Below are positions 32,501 through 47,500 of a stretch of 64,000 nucleotides of DNA, piece after piece. Both the position numbers and the translations under genes were made by a program. Under the pieces are notes generated by a model that made no database searches, was not told the DNA's origin, and worked only from the letters and a program-made list of their open reading frames with translations. Source of the DNA: Euborellia annulipes (Eukaryota > Arthropoda > Insecta > Dermaptera > Anisolabididae); assembly GCA_023213315.1 (NCBI GenBank), contig JAKCPI010016966.1, positions 1 to 64,000 of the forward strand, in the 5' to 3' direction. Numbering within the stretch: the stretch's first letter is position 1; every line of letters starts with the position of its first letter.

Positions 32501-35500
32501 AACAAAATCAGGTAATCTCGTTATTTATTATTTCTGACCTCTTTCAAATTCAATTGACCCTGAACTAACGCTTGCTTAATTGTTCATTTTATATTTACTA
32601 ATTTTTAATGAATTTAATTAAGTTTTTTTAATTAGTCTTCTTAATTAGATTTATTATTAAGATACACACTAATTCATATTTGTAACATACTTTTACTCTA
32701 AGATTAAATTCACTGTTAGAATTGTTATCACATCTTTGTTTTAATTATTTTACAGTTGAGTTTAACAGTTGGCGAAAAAGTACATACATTTTTAACATGC
32801 GACGAAACAGCTATTTACGAAATCGACAAAATGATCGATACATTGGCAAATGCGATTCGGGTCATTTTTCCAACAGTTCCATTACAGTATGTATTCAGCT
32901 ATTTATTTATTATAATACTAACTAGATAGAGCTTTGTTTGAAATAGTTAATGGTTTTCAAACAACGTCCTATAAACAAACTATGAAGGATCCGTCAATAA
33001 ACATATCGTTTAAAATAAAGGAAGTCGCGAGATGAGTTTTTGTTTAGATGGGCATTTCGCCCCCTGCACTCGAACTAGGATTTTCTGCTTCAGAGACGGA
33101 TGGTATATCTTTACTCTAGATTGCCTGTTCAAATATGCTCAATCAACCTCATCTCGCAAATTTCTTTATCATAAAAAATTTTTACATTAATTAAAAAATA
33201 TGTTTTGCATGTGATTCAACCAGAGTCCGATATTGTAGAATTAGATAAATTAAAACTGTATTTCGAATCTATATCTTATCTTTTGAATAAGTGATACAAA
33301 TCATCATATACTCTCACATTATTTAATATAACAAATTGAAACATATCACCTCGTGTTTTTGTTTTATCTAATTAAATCATGTTTCAACCAAAGCTCAAGA
33401 TTACTAGTTTAAATGTAGCTATTGGATAACATGATTTAAAGACCCCCCTTTCGAAATCCCAACCTATATCAAAACTCCCTATTTTCCTCCTAGATTTTTT
33501 CCAAAATATCCCATAGATTACGCACTCATTCGTTGAAATTTTCTAGTTTTGAACCATGAAAATTTCCATTAAAAAATATATAATATTTTTTTTTTAAACA
33601 ATGAAATAATCACAAGTAGAAAACGCATGGGTGGGACTTAATATTGTTCCTCACTGTACCTTGACACTCTTTTTCCTCGCATTAATTATTTAATCTTGAA
33701 ATATCATCTGTAGTGTGCCAATGGATTATCGCCTATACCAATTATATAAAGTTTATGTTCTTACCTACTGTCCAAATTTTAAATTTTCATCCCAAAAATA
33801 AAGTGAATATCGATTTATATCCATGGAGATTTTCCAAAATTTAAAATTTGGACAGAAGGTAAGAATATAAACTTTATTTAATTGGTATAGGCGATAATCC
33901 ATTAGCACAGAAGATGATATTTCAAGATGCGAAGAAAAAGACGTGTCAATGTACTTTAAAAACCTATCTGAACATTTTAGAAAAAATCTAGGAGGGAAAA
34001 TAGTGAGGTTTTTAAAGTACATTGACACCTACTGTCCAAATGTTAAATTTTCATCCTTTATTAAAGTGAATAGCGATTTATATCCATGGACATTTTCCAA
34101 ATATAATAAATAATAGTATTTTATCTAGTCATATAAACTTTTACATTTTATTTGGATTTCAAAACCTTGCAATCTCATATAAACAATACTTAGAATGATA
34201 ATAAATGTTATCTAAAAAACTTAAGACAGGATTTAAGTGTTATATTTAACCACATAATGTCAAATGTTTAACATTTTGAAGGAATGATTCATTATAGGAA
34301 AATATAAATAATGAATTTTTATTTTCATTTCCCCTCAATATTTTTATACAACAGTAATCATTAACAAATTATATTCCATAATTATTTTTATTAAAATTTA
34401 ATTAGAAATATGACTGCTGGTTATTTATTGAAACTTGAAGGGGACATTCGAAATCTGAATAAATAGCGTGACGCCTATGATTTAGGGATCGATTTTAATT
34501 TTATTCCTCGAAATTTTTTAATTGTTAGATTAGATTCCACATAAGACCCTAATCCCAAGATTTTAATTCAATAATTTATTAGATTTTTGCATACTTTCTC
34601 TCAAATTATATGATTTTGTTAATGTTCTTTGACTTTCATTATATCCTTACTCATTAAAATTTAATTTTATTAAACAGTAATTTTCTTGATATAGCCAGTA
34701 ATTATATCGTTTAAGATAACAAATTTACGAGATATGTTTGTGCTTAAGATTGGGCAAAATTGTACCCCCTGGAATCGAACCAGGACTTCCGCGCTTTCGC
34801 GGCGGGTGGACTACCCTTATCCTAGGGCGCCGTCCCAATAAGCACATCTCGCACCCGCATATTACACTAATGAAATTAAAATTTCATTGACTCGAGAATG
34901 ATCTTAAAAACTGCACGCCACGATTTTTTTTTGTTTTACACTCACACATCACAGTCTTTTCGGCAACTCAGGCCAGACTTTATTTACGATACTCACTATT
35001 TTATTAATATATCTATTGGGGGGGGGGGGGGTCCAAGCATATTTATTTAAGCCATTTGTTATCCAAATGGCTAAAATAAAATCATCGGACTGCCTGGGAT
35101 CAAAACCCGCGATCCTTTGTATAGAAGACCAGCACGCTAGCAACTACACCAAGGCCCGAGGGCATTCCAACTTGTTAGATAAATACTATTTTAACAAAGT
35201 CATCTTTTATCCTATTTTTAATTCATGAAGGACAAAAATAGGCCTGACTTATTTAATAAATATTCATAGCCGAACCCAGAACTGTGATTTCAGAGTCTTG
35301 AATTTTCACTCCTTTATTCTCTCTAAAGGAACAAGTTTGAGACAGCACTAAATTTCAATTTTTCTGGTCCAGGGGATTCTAAGGAAATATTTATCTTAAT
35401 AAAAATTAGTGGATCGTTTTTACCCCTCTCCCTCCCTCCCCCTGAGAATTTGAATTTTATTTTATATTTCTCATATACCCTAAAATATTTAGTCTAGTCT

Positions 35501-38500
35501 TGGTTGTTGATCCCCAAACTCCGGCAATAGAAATATTTATATCTAACTCCACTGAATAATAAAGCCTTGGAGATAATTTTGTGTTTAATTTTTTAGATTT
35601 ATAATCCGAAAAGTAGAGATGCCTCCTGGACGCCGGACCGAAATGCTCGAAGAACTCAATCGGGCCAACGATGGTCGCGCAATCGGGCCTTGTGGGGGCT
35701 TTTCCACTCAATACGCCTTTATGTGCGATTATCACGGGCTTCCGTACAGAGCCGAAGTCTCATGGGTAAGATTCATATACTCTGTTTTTAGAAATTCTTT
35801 TTTATAACATTCTTTTATTTTAGGATGTCGATACTATATACCTATCACATGATACAAGGGAACTTTGTTTGCGTGATTTCGACCATTTAGATCAAAAGTA
35901 TATCATTTTTTTTTTAATACATAATTATTCTCTTTAGTTTTTTTTTTATCGATTTTTTTATTAAATTTTTAGAGATATTGTGCCAATTATTAGTGCTCTT
36001 GAATATAATACATGGTTTACAAAATTTCGAGCAAGTAATATAAAATTGACTCATGAATCTTTAGATCGAATTTTACATATTATGAAGAAATCGTTAAGTA
36101 TAGAAGAATTATATTTAGATAATTTAGGTGTTAAATGGTAAATATAAAATTTTATAAACAATTTTTTTTTTTTTTAATATGATCTCTAGAAAACTAATTC
36201 AAGTATTTTTTTCGGATTTATGTATCAATCTTATATTTTGTTAAGATTTAAATAACTCAGAATCTCTTGACTGTGCCACAGTAGTAGAACACTTTCCTAT
36301 GCGCTGAGGATCTTAGCTTCCCATTCCAAGCAATGAAAATTTTTCTAACTTTTATTGGATACCAATTAATGGGAACGCTCCGCTTAATGTCCTCATATGC
36401 CGAAAAATTTAAAAAAAAAAAGTACTATTTTTAGACAATAACTTTCGAAAACCAAGTGTTTTATAGAAAACCGTGAGAGAGTTGGGTTTAGAGGGATGGT
36501 AAAAGCCTTCGACCCAGGCGTCAGGCGTATCTTGATCGAAGGGGAGGGACTTTTTGGAAACTGGACTTAGAGAAAACACGTACAGGAAGAAGTCAAGTCA
36601 CGAACTCTCTAAAAAAACTTACAAGTTAGTTAAATCGTTTTATTAATTTTTTTAAATTTATATTACGTCTTTTCAGCATCTGAGGTCATTTAGGCCCAAT
36701 CCTCATTTTTTAATTTAATTGGTATTCAGTTGTGCAACCAGGAGGGTTAACCCCCCTCTCCCCCCAGGAGAGAAAAAAATTCATATTGCTATATACTATA
36801 TATATTATGTATTTTTCAAATAGAAAAGAAAAAATAGCTGCCTATCTTTTTATTTTAAAAAAAAGTATACTTAATGCATAAAAAATAAAAATAATAAGTT
36901 TATTTTATTTTTATTTAAATAAAAAAAAAACGAAAATTATTTATTTTTGCATAGAAAACCATAAAGAAACTATTGCAAAGGTAAATTTTTTTTATCATTT
37001 ACCACTCCCTCTCGCTGATTGGTTAGAGTGAGAGGAAGATGAGTCAGAGAGGGAAATTTAAAACTTTAAAATTCCAAACAGTGAGCAAGGGGCTTCGGCG
37101 AGCAAGGGGGTCCAGAGGCGCAGCCTTCGGCTGGCTCTACCACTTGTTTGCTTATACAGTATTAAATTTCGTTAAATTGAAATTAAATTGAATTTCGTTG
37201 TTCCTCTGCTCAGGCACGTAGCCAGGGGGTGAGGGTAGTTGGGGCTTCAGGCCCCCCCCCTCCCCAGGAGCAAATTCTGGTTGCGTCACTGTTAGTATTC
37301 AAAGTAATTTAGAAAAACTTCATCACTTGGAACAGGAAGCTAACACCTCACCTGAGTGATTAATGTTCTACCACTATGCAATGGCCCAGTGGCACTTATA
37401 TTGTTAATTGGTCTAGAGATCATAATAATACTTTATTTATGAGATTTATTAATATTTTTTAATAAATTTTCTTCCAGGGATTTTGCCCACAAATTATCCC
37501 TCTCGTTAATATCCAACAATAAAACTCCTCTTCACACCTTGGATCTCTCAAATAATCTCATAGAAGACAAAGGTGAGTCGTGAGTTCATTTTCAATGCTT
37601 GAATATTTTTTTTTTTATCATTGAAATTGACGTTGTCATGTTTTTATTAGAAATAATCAAGTAAATTTTCTGAAAGATATATCTATAAATATATCGATGT
37701 TTTTAAGAGTGTTTTACTAAATTAAATCGCATTCTTTGCATTCAGGGAAGTCTTATTGAAAAATATTTAATACCCTCCATTTACCCCTTTTTTTTTAATA
37801 AGATTTTATAGATTAACTTTTAGAGATTAGTAATAATAATATTTTAAATTGACCCCCTGTTTGCAGAGAAGCGATTACAAATTGTATCTTATTGTCGTTT
37901 TGAGAGTAAATCGGTGTACTAAGCACATTTTTGAAATTCCAGCAGCCTTTTTGCACCCAACTTAAGTCTGTAGACCGTTTATTGTACTCGTGCCTTCTCT
38001 TTTTATAGGTGCCAATAGTTTGTGTGGAATTGTAGCCAAAATTATGCAAGGTCTGGATTCTAAGTTTGTATTTTATTTATTTTGGATTATTATTTTTCGT
38101 TTTATGTTGATTAACTGTCTCATTTTGATTTATGTTTAGCATGAAGTAGATATTAAAATTTGATTCCCGTTTTCCTTTGTCTTTATCTAACCCATTGACT
38201 GAAAAAGTGGCGTACCTTGGGTTTTGACATTTGACGAATTTGTTTTTCTTTGACATTCTTTATTATTTCATAATTAAGATTAAAAATATTGAATAAAATT
38301 AAGATTCTCTAATTTATATTTTAATATAATATAATTATTATTATAATACGTACAGTGAGGGACAATATTAAGTCCCACCCATGCGTTTTCTACTTGTGAT
38401 TATTTCATTGTTGTTTAAAAAAAATATTATATATTTTTTAATGAAAACTTTCATAGTTCAAATCTAGAAAATTTCCAATAAAGATTTTCATTTTCTTTTA

Positions 38501-41500
38501 TAAAAATAATGAAATAATCACAAGTAGAAAACGCATGGGTGGGACTTAATATTGACCTTCACTGTACATAACTTTCTTTAATTTTTTTTCGGGTTCTCTT
38601 TCTCTTTTTGATTTTTATTAATTTTTATTCAAATCATTTATTTCTATTTTTGAAATCAATAGACAACTTCCCAAAAATTGAAGGGTTTTGACTAATAAAG
38701 GAAATTAGATCCTAAATTTTTACTTTTGGACCCTGTTTTTTCATCAAAATAATCTTGATTTTATTAAAAAAAAAAAAGTATTGAAAATTACAAATTGACT
38801 TATTTGACGTCATTTTTGACTCATCTGTCTAATTAAAATCATCCAATGAATTCACACCAGTAAAAAAATGTTTTTTTCATTAAGTGAGTTTATTGCATGA
38901 CTAATTCTAGGTCAAAGCGCCTTTTAAAAAATAGTTTTTTTTTAAAATTAATTATAGGTGCGAATTTCTTATTATAAAAAAATAAAAATTAAATTTTAAA
39001 GAGATATTTTTGAAAAATATGAAAAATTTTGATATTTTTTTAATTACATTATCTTCACAAAGACTTTTTTTCCGAGGGGGGGGGCGTATTATTATGTAGC
39101 CCCAGGGCCCGTCAAGTCTGTCTGCCTGTCCTGGGCATATTAATCAAAGTAGTAATGAGTAATGTATTCTAGCTGCTATTTTTTGTTCATTTTCCACTCT
39201 TTTCACTTCTTCATTATTTTTGTGAAATTTTTTCTCATTTACTTATTTTAGTCATACTCTTCAAAATCTTTCTTACTACTATTTATCCATAAGTATTCTT
39301 ATTGTCTCAAACCTTCTTTATTTCTACATTAAAAAAAAAGCACTGTTGTGCTTTATAGATACCATTTTCATCCCTGAAAAATTTGGCTCATTAACAAACA
39401 GTCAAAGCTGTATTTTTTAATTGCGAAAAAAATGATAAATCTTTCCCTTTTTGGAGAAAAATAACTTCTTAATGATAGTGTCTTTTTCTAGCTCATTTTA
39501 CAAATTTTAAAATAATTTATCTTCCTAGTACTGGTAATCAAATCAAGTTTTGTTGTTTATAAAATAATCCAGATTCCTTATTTCAGGTTACGCCACTATT
39601 TAATTTTCAACCTAAAATATGTTTACTTTTATTAATGTTTTTAAATGTTTTTTGCATGTGTGTTTTCATAGTTTTATTTTTTATAAATCCTTATTTAGCA
39701 TGAGTTTATTTAATTAACATAGTTAATACAATAATATTTGGTTAAAATTGTATAAACGAAAGTAACAAAATTATTATCATTGTTATTAAATATTTAAATA
39801 ACTACTCTAATTATAATAGAGAGTTAGAGATATCAGCCAAATTGGAATGCTCTAGGTTCATTAAAATTCTCAGAATAAAACGTTTCGGCCAAATAAATTC
39901 TGGGAGTTTTATTGAACCTAGACCATTCTAATTTGATTGATATCTCCATCTCTCCAATATAATCACATCACAGCCATAACTTCAAGCAATAATTACTCTA
40001 AGACAATATATTATTATCAATTCGGAATAAAGGATTTTATGAGGTTATAATCCTAATTTTTAAGGCACTTGAGCCACATAAATTTGGGCCCTTTGTGCCT
40101 GTGGGGTGAGATCTTCTCCCACTTTTCTATCCTAAGAGGGGACTTCGGTAAACGTTTGAATTATTTGCGGCAAGCTGGATTCGAACCGAGCAGAGTTGAG
40201 ACTTCGGAACGGACCTCAAAATCCACGGCTTAGCCACTTGTGCCTCCCGGAATAAAGGATAAAAATTCAAAGTTATTTAAATGTTTAAAATTTGATAACT
40301 ATTTCAAGGTTTTAAAAAATTAATTGAAGAATTATTATTAATTAAAATAATATTATTAATTGTCTCTTTCCAACTTATTTCTAGGTGGAAACCATTTGTC
40401 AAGTCCTCTAGCCAAACTTCCAAAAGGTTTAGTTCATTTAAATCTTTCTCATTGTGGTTTAAGTAGCAAAGGAGTTAATCAACTTGCGCATGCTTTGTCT
40501 CTTAATAAACAAATGCCGAGTTCTCTTGCCTACCTCAATCTTAGTGGCAACAATCTTAAAGAAGAAATTAATGTAAGCATGTCTTTTAATTTATTTAACT
40601 ACTTATTCAATTAACAATAACAAATTTTTTAAATAATTATTTTTTTTTTTAGAATTTATGCAACTTTCTCGCCCAACCTAATACAATCACACATTTAGAC
40701 CTCTCTGGAACAGATACAACCCTTGAATCGGTGAGTTAATATATTATAATAAACTCTATAACTTTTTTAATCCAAACTTTTTTTTTTGGATTTTTAATTA
40801 TTTAGAAAAAATTTTTCATTTCTATTTGAATTTTGTTATAATTGTTTATAACCCGATGAGTTAAGAGAGGATCCATATTTAAATAAAAAAAGGCTTTTTT
40901 TCTAAACGTTAATAACAGTAGTCTACAGTTTATTAGGTTTGTTTAGTGAGCGTCAGTATTAAAATCACCCTATGCCTTTTCTCATATCATTATTTCATTG
41001 TTTTTATAAAACAAGATCTAAATCTTTATTGTAAATTTTTTCTACGTTTTATCCATAAGTTTCTATTAAAAAACTTTCATGTTTTTTTTTAAACAATGAA
41101 AAAATCACATGAGAAAAAGCGGGAAAGTTCTTTAATATTGGCCATCACTGTAGGTAGATAAAGTATCTGATCTACTATCCTGATCATTGAAGGCCTGGGC
41201 AAAAAAATCTAATAGGTGGCACATACTGGGATAATTTTTAGATTGGAAGGATGCTGATAGAAAAATTGGGGATGAGCATGGTCGACTAATCGATTATCGG
41301 GTATTTTTTAATCGGTACATCTCTTTATAATAATATTCTAATATTCATATTATTTTCTACTATAATGTTATAAAACGTCAGGGAAATGAAAATAATCGAT
41401 TTCGTTATTTTAATCTATGAATTAGCACTGAATCTAAGATTAAGATTAATTTTTAAGATATTACTTTATCAAAGAAATTCTTTCTTTTTAATTTTAGATT

Positions 41501-44500
41501 TTTGGAGCACTTTTGCGAGGATGTGCAACCAATTTAGTGCATTTAAACGTTTCCCGAAATACTTTTAGCACGAAAAAGAGCAAAGAAGTTCCACCTTCGT
41601 TTAAACAATTCTTCACTAGTACGCTTAGCCTTAAACATCTTAACATTTCCTATTGTAAATTACCTCTTGAGGCTCTGAAGTAAGTATTCTATACACTAAT
41701 ATGTAGACTCCATGCATTTACTCATGTAAATTCAGTGCTTTTATAAAATAAGATGGAAATTTACAATAGATGAAAGGAGCCTATAGCCAGGTAATAAGCT
41801 TCCACTAAAGAGAACTCTCTGTATACGAAACAGTTGCGACTTTAATGAAATAAGGCCATCTTCAGTCCATTATCAAGATTATGAACTCAAATTACAGGAC
41901 ATTGATTCAAATTGTAGAGTTGTAGGCCTTATTTAATTATATTTAATTATTGAAGGGCTTATTTAATTAAATCCGAAACTGTTTCGGCTTATTACCTGGC
42001 CACCCTCTCCTTTCATCTATTGTTCATAAATACAACAGCCTGTCCACTGAATATATTTTACTTTTAAATTTATATAAAGATAATTCAATAATAATACTGA
42101 AAAGCAGGTGCAGCCAAAAATTAAAAGCCTCTGGATGCTCACAGAATACCGAGACCTTTCGGTGTCCCATCATCAGTCGTTAATTCTTACATAGCCCAGA
42201 GTTAGTTAGATTTAGATGGGGGCGATACATTTAATTTTCTTGTACTGCCCTTTGTGCAAATAATGACTTCGGCTTTATAAGCGTATGATCATACTCACCT
42301 CAAGCCAATGTGTATTCATCGTCATTATTTGCACAAAGGGCAGTACAAGAAAAAAATTAAATGTATCGCCCCCCATCTAAATCTAACTAACTCTGGGCTA
42401 TGTAAGAATTAACGACTGATGATGGGACACCGAAACGTCTCGTTATTCTGTAAGCATCCAGGCTTTTAATTTTTGGCTGCACCTGCATTCCAGAATATTA
42501 TCCATGTAATATATTAATCGTAAGGAAGGTAGTTGTGCAGCCAGTAGAATAAAAAAAATTATTTAAATTCTTTTGGTCATCGTTTCGGACGTCAATCGCT
42601 TCCTTTTTCGGGACCAAAGGTTGTTAAGCAATAACATAGATGTTGTCTTGTAATATATAGAATATTTATACAATATTATAAGAGGGATCTTTTTGTGTAC
42701 GGGGAGAGCTCTCTGTGCGTTGTTTTTTACAATTCAATTCAATTCAATTCAATTGGAAAAAACAACGCACAGAGAGCTCTTCTCGTAGACAAAACGATGC
42801 CTCTTATAATATTATATAAATATTCTATATATTACACACACAGTATTGCCTAATAACTTTGGTCCCTGCTGTACCAGGGTCGCGGGTTCGCATCCCGTCT
42901 CATGCGACAATTTATTTCAAAATATAATTGGCTACCAATAAATTGAAATAAATAGAGAAGTAGTCTAAATGGCCTCCGTTGCCGAAAAAGACATTAAATA
43001 AATTTAAAAAAAAACCTTTTGTCCCGTAGAAGGGCGCGATTGGCGTCCGAAACGTCGACCAAAATCTACCTTCTTTACGAATAAAAAAATATATTTACAT
43101 ATTGGTCCGGATCCTTAGTATTTTCTTCTATTGTTAATCCGGCCCTGATGTCAGCCTTACCCTAATCCTTTCTATATCAACCCTAAATCAAAAAAAATTA
43201 TTATTAAGGATTTTATAAACTAATGAATAATTTTATTTTTAGAAACTTATTACTTGGTTTGGCCTGTAATGAATCGACAGCGGAAATGTCCCTTGATTTA
43301 TCATGTAATAATTTAGGAGCCCAAGGAGCCCATGTTCTAGAATCGTGTGTTCATGGTGTTCGATGTATTTCGAGCTTAGATATTAGCGATAACAGTAAGT
43401 TTCTACTAAAGCACTCAAAAGTCCACATTAGCAATTTCAAATTCATTAGGCTTCTCTAAAACCTTTTACTATTAAACGAGCAATGTACGTTTGTAAGCAC
43501 ATCAGTTCTCGAAAACGGCTCTAACGATTTTTTTTTTCAAATTTTAAATACATACTATTTCCGGCACCAAAATGAAATTACTGATGTACTTTTTTTAGTT
43601 TTTTCCGTTTTTCTCGAAATTCCCTTTACTAATTTCTTTCAAATTTCAAATATTTACTATTTGCGGTATACAAAACAAACTACTATTGAATTGGGAAACC
43701 TCGAGTACTAGTACTTTACTGATGTACTTTTTTAGTTTTTCCAATTTTCTCAAAATTCACTTTGATTTATTTCAAATTTTAAGTACCATTATTAAATAAT
43801 GTTAGGCTGTCTTTGGGATACTTTGAGTACTAGTACTTTAATACTTTTTTATTTTTTTTTTCCAATTTTATCAAAAGAAACTACCCGGAACTATTAATTA
43901 TACCAATTCTATTTTTCTTTTTTAGATATGGACGTTGAATTAGCCTCTGTTATTACTGCCATCAGTAAAAATAAATCCCTGAAGCATTTAACCATGTCGC
44001 GAAATTTATTAAATATGAAAGCAAAAAATATCGCAACTGTGATGGACGCCTTAGTGCAAATGATCCAAGAAGAAGACTGTGTTTTAGAAACATTAAACAT
44101 CCCAGATTCGAAATTAAAAACAGATTTATATAATTTAATGAACGCCTTAGGAAGTAATCATTGTTTGCAAACGATTGATATAAGGTAAGAAATATTTTGT
44201 TTCTATTATCCTTAATTATAATACTTGATTCTAAATGTTTTTATCTATTTAATAAAATTTATTTTTATTTTTTTTTTTTTTAGTGGGAATTTAATGGGTG
44301 ACACTGGAGCTCGACTATTGGCCAAAGCTCTTCAAATTAATTCCCGACTTAGAACTATTCATTATGACAGAAATAACATAAGTCTTCAAGGCTATGGTGA
44401 TCTTGCTTATGCCTTAGAAAGGTAAATTTTTGACATCAATCTTTATTTGTGAAAAAATTTTGATATTACTAGGGCTCGGATCGATATGCATTAAAAAACA

Positions 44501-47500
44501 ACAAAATATGCATTTAAAAAGGCCGGAATATTCATAAAGTTTATTTTTTTTAAAAATTTAATATTTTTTTATAACAATTTTCATGGAAAATATTATTTTA
44601 ATTTAAATATATTTTAATTATTTCCTTAAATTTTCTCGATGTTTGTCAGTGAGAGAGGGTGGGGGTGGGAGGGATGTGCGTAAGTAGGTGGGGTCCCGGG
44701 GGGGGGGGGGAGTGGGCCCAGAAGGGTCCCCGCCCCAAGAAAAATTGAAACAATATGGGGCCTTCCAGGCCCCCGGGGCCCACGGCCCCCTCCAGCGAAG
44801 ATGGCGGGGATTATATGCAAAATCCGAGCCCTAATTATCACAAATAAATTTTTGAATATCGAAATTTTTAATTTCATTTTTTAGTAATTATACAGTGAGA
44901 TACATGCCTGTTCCTGTTCATGATCTTGTGCCATGTATGAAAATCTCTGCTGAACGAACTGATACTCTTATGAAACGGATACAAGATCTTCTTCATCGAA
45001 ATGTTTCACCAAAGAAGTATAGCAATGGACAAGCATTCCGATTACAACAAGTAATATAATTAATTAATTAAACTTTTGTCTTTAAAAAAGTTCTTTTTTG
45101 TTAGCACCCTAAAAAGTGAGCAAATCAATCCAAATAATACATTTTATTTTCAGGATTTCTTATTAAGTTCCACTCAGCAAATGGTGGATAGACTTCGTGG
45201 GCAAACTCAGGATACAATACGAACCCTCGCACAACAATCGACTGACAACAATAATGAAATCAATTTAGCAACTGGTCTTGTACAAGATGCCGATAATTCA
45301 AAACAAGTATTTATATATTTATTATATTTATATCACTTAAAGGTGAAATAATTTTTTTTATTACTCATATATTTATTTATTTTTTTAGTTATTACCGAGA
45401 TTACATGAGCTTGTGCAAAGAAGGGAAGAAGCAGGAAATCCCATTGATAACAAACTCAAACAAGTGTCAGAAGAATTGCACACTGTAATAGTCAATTATT
45501 TACAGGTATTGTTTTTATTGAAATATAAAATATATAGTCTACACCAAACGCTCGCTCGCATTCATGTCTGTCCCCTGCTTCTCGAAAAATTTTAAAATAA
45601 TTACACATTATGTGACACGCAAGGGCGGATCCAGAGGTGTTTCTCGGGGGGGGGGGGGGTAATCTGGTGTGACTCGTCGCACAGCACACTATTTTTTTTA
45701 ATTTCGGGAATTTAAAAGCGCATTCTGTACTTGTTTGCCAGAATATAAATACACATCAAATTTTTAAGTATTAATTTTAAAAATTTTACATTTAAAATAC
45801 ATTTTTTGCGAAAAAAGGTATTTTTTCGAATCTCGGGGGGTAATTACCCCCTTTACCCCCCCCCCCCTTGTATCCGCCCTTGGTGACACGGGCCCTCCAT
45901 CAAATCATTTTTTTGTACTGGTGATGTCCAGGCGTAATGCCAGACGAAATATGTACTAATTAAGATGATGTGAGAGGAGTCGATCAAACGCTGGCTTTTA
46001 TTAATAATAAATACATTTATTTTAATAACAGAAATTAAGATGAATGCAGCCAGGTCGAAAGTTCTTAAATCACACTCCTTTGTTAGCCAAATATATTGTG
46101 CCATCTTCAGTTGCATAAGAGTTTTTTTTTAGAAAATAGAGTTGTTAATCGTCTTTTCATAAGCCATTCTTACACAATAGCCCTTATAAAATAACAATGC
46201 AAATATATATGATGAGATTGATTGTGAAGCGATTTTGTAAACTATTGTATAAGACTGACTTTATGAACAGACGATTAACAAACGCCGAAAGTCTTGCAAC
46301 AGAAGAGTTTGATTTAATAATAGAGGCTTCCTACCGCCTGTATTCCTTTTCATTCCTGTTGTTGAATTCTACACAGTCATTTTCTACATTTATTTTATTT
46401 ATTTTAAGACGGTTTCATATCTAGTTAGCTATAAATAAAAAAAAAAAAAAACAATCTTGTGCAATTATCTTAGTCAAAATTTTTTATCTTTGCTCTTTTG
46501 CCTACAGCCCTGTCTATACGATATTTTTCTTAGCTACAGCCAGGGGGGGGTATGGAGATCAAAATCCCATCCTCCCTGTCATATAAACAAGGCCGTAGCC
46601 AGAAAATTATAGTAAACCAGGGGGGGGTTTGGGAGGGGGCCAAAATGAATAAATTTTAAAGAATATAAAATTCTTTATAATTTCTAACAGTATTTAAAAT
46701 TTTGACACCATGTTTCTCTCTATATTTTTCTCTTTACTTATAATTTTTCGGGATTTTTTAACGTAAATTATCTGGCATTTATTTTTAACTATTGTTCTTA
46801 ATTTGACCAGGATCATTTCAAATAATATTTCTCTACATTTTCAGGACACTCTCGAAGGAATGTTAAAGTGTGCTGAAGACCAATGTCCTCATGTATTAGC
46901 TGATGTAAATATTCAAGAAGATATCAAACATAATTGCAGGGAGAAAAGTCAAGTTTCTCCTGAATTTGTTCAGACATGCGTTCTGGAACAAGCGGGCACT
47001 GATATTATGAATAAAGTCAAGTAAGTTTTTACTTTTAAATTAAAATAAACTTTTCATTTAGTCCATCATAAACTATTCCGGGTATTAACCCTCGGGAAAA
47101 TATTTTTATATACCGGTATAAGTTAAAAAAAAAACATCTTTTAAATAATATCTCTCCTTAATCCCCAAATTAGAGAGATTTATAATAATTTTTTTGTTTT
47201 TAAATCAACAGTGAATTGAACCTGGCGATGGCAGCTCATGTAAGCAACCGTATCACAGATGAAGTCATCGAGTCTCTCTCACGAAGTTATAAAGCATTGG
47301 TATTCCTACTTGTCCGTTTCATTTTTCGCTTTTTTCTCTAATTAACCCCCGCAGGGAGTCAGGCCGACCACGCATTCACTTTTTCATTTTTAACACTCTT
47401 TACACTTTTTTGCATAGAAGCTCTTGAATTCTCTTTATTTAAATTCATTCATTAAAGTAGGCTTTCTTTAAATATTTATCTTTTACATCTTAATATTATT

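Noticed and set aside
34760..34850. tRNA gene on the minus strand
   Set aside because: T arm is perfect, but the acceptor ends do not pair and the anticodon arm cannot be drawn with a 7-nt loop.
37813..38049. 78-codon minus-strand ORF in CARMIL intron
   Set aside because: It is the antisense shadow of the candidate alternative exon and its flanks.
44626..44877. 83-codon Pro/Gly-rich minus-strand ORF
   Set aside because: Made by the G and C runs of the MITE at 44470-44833.
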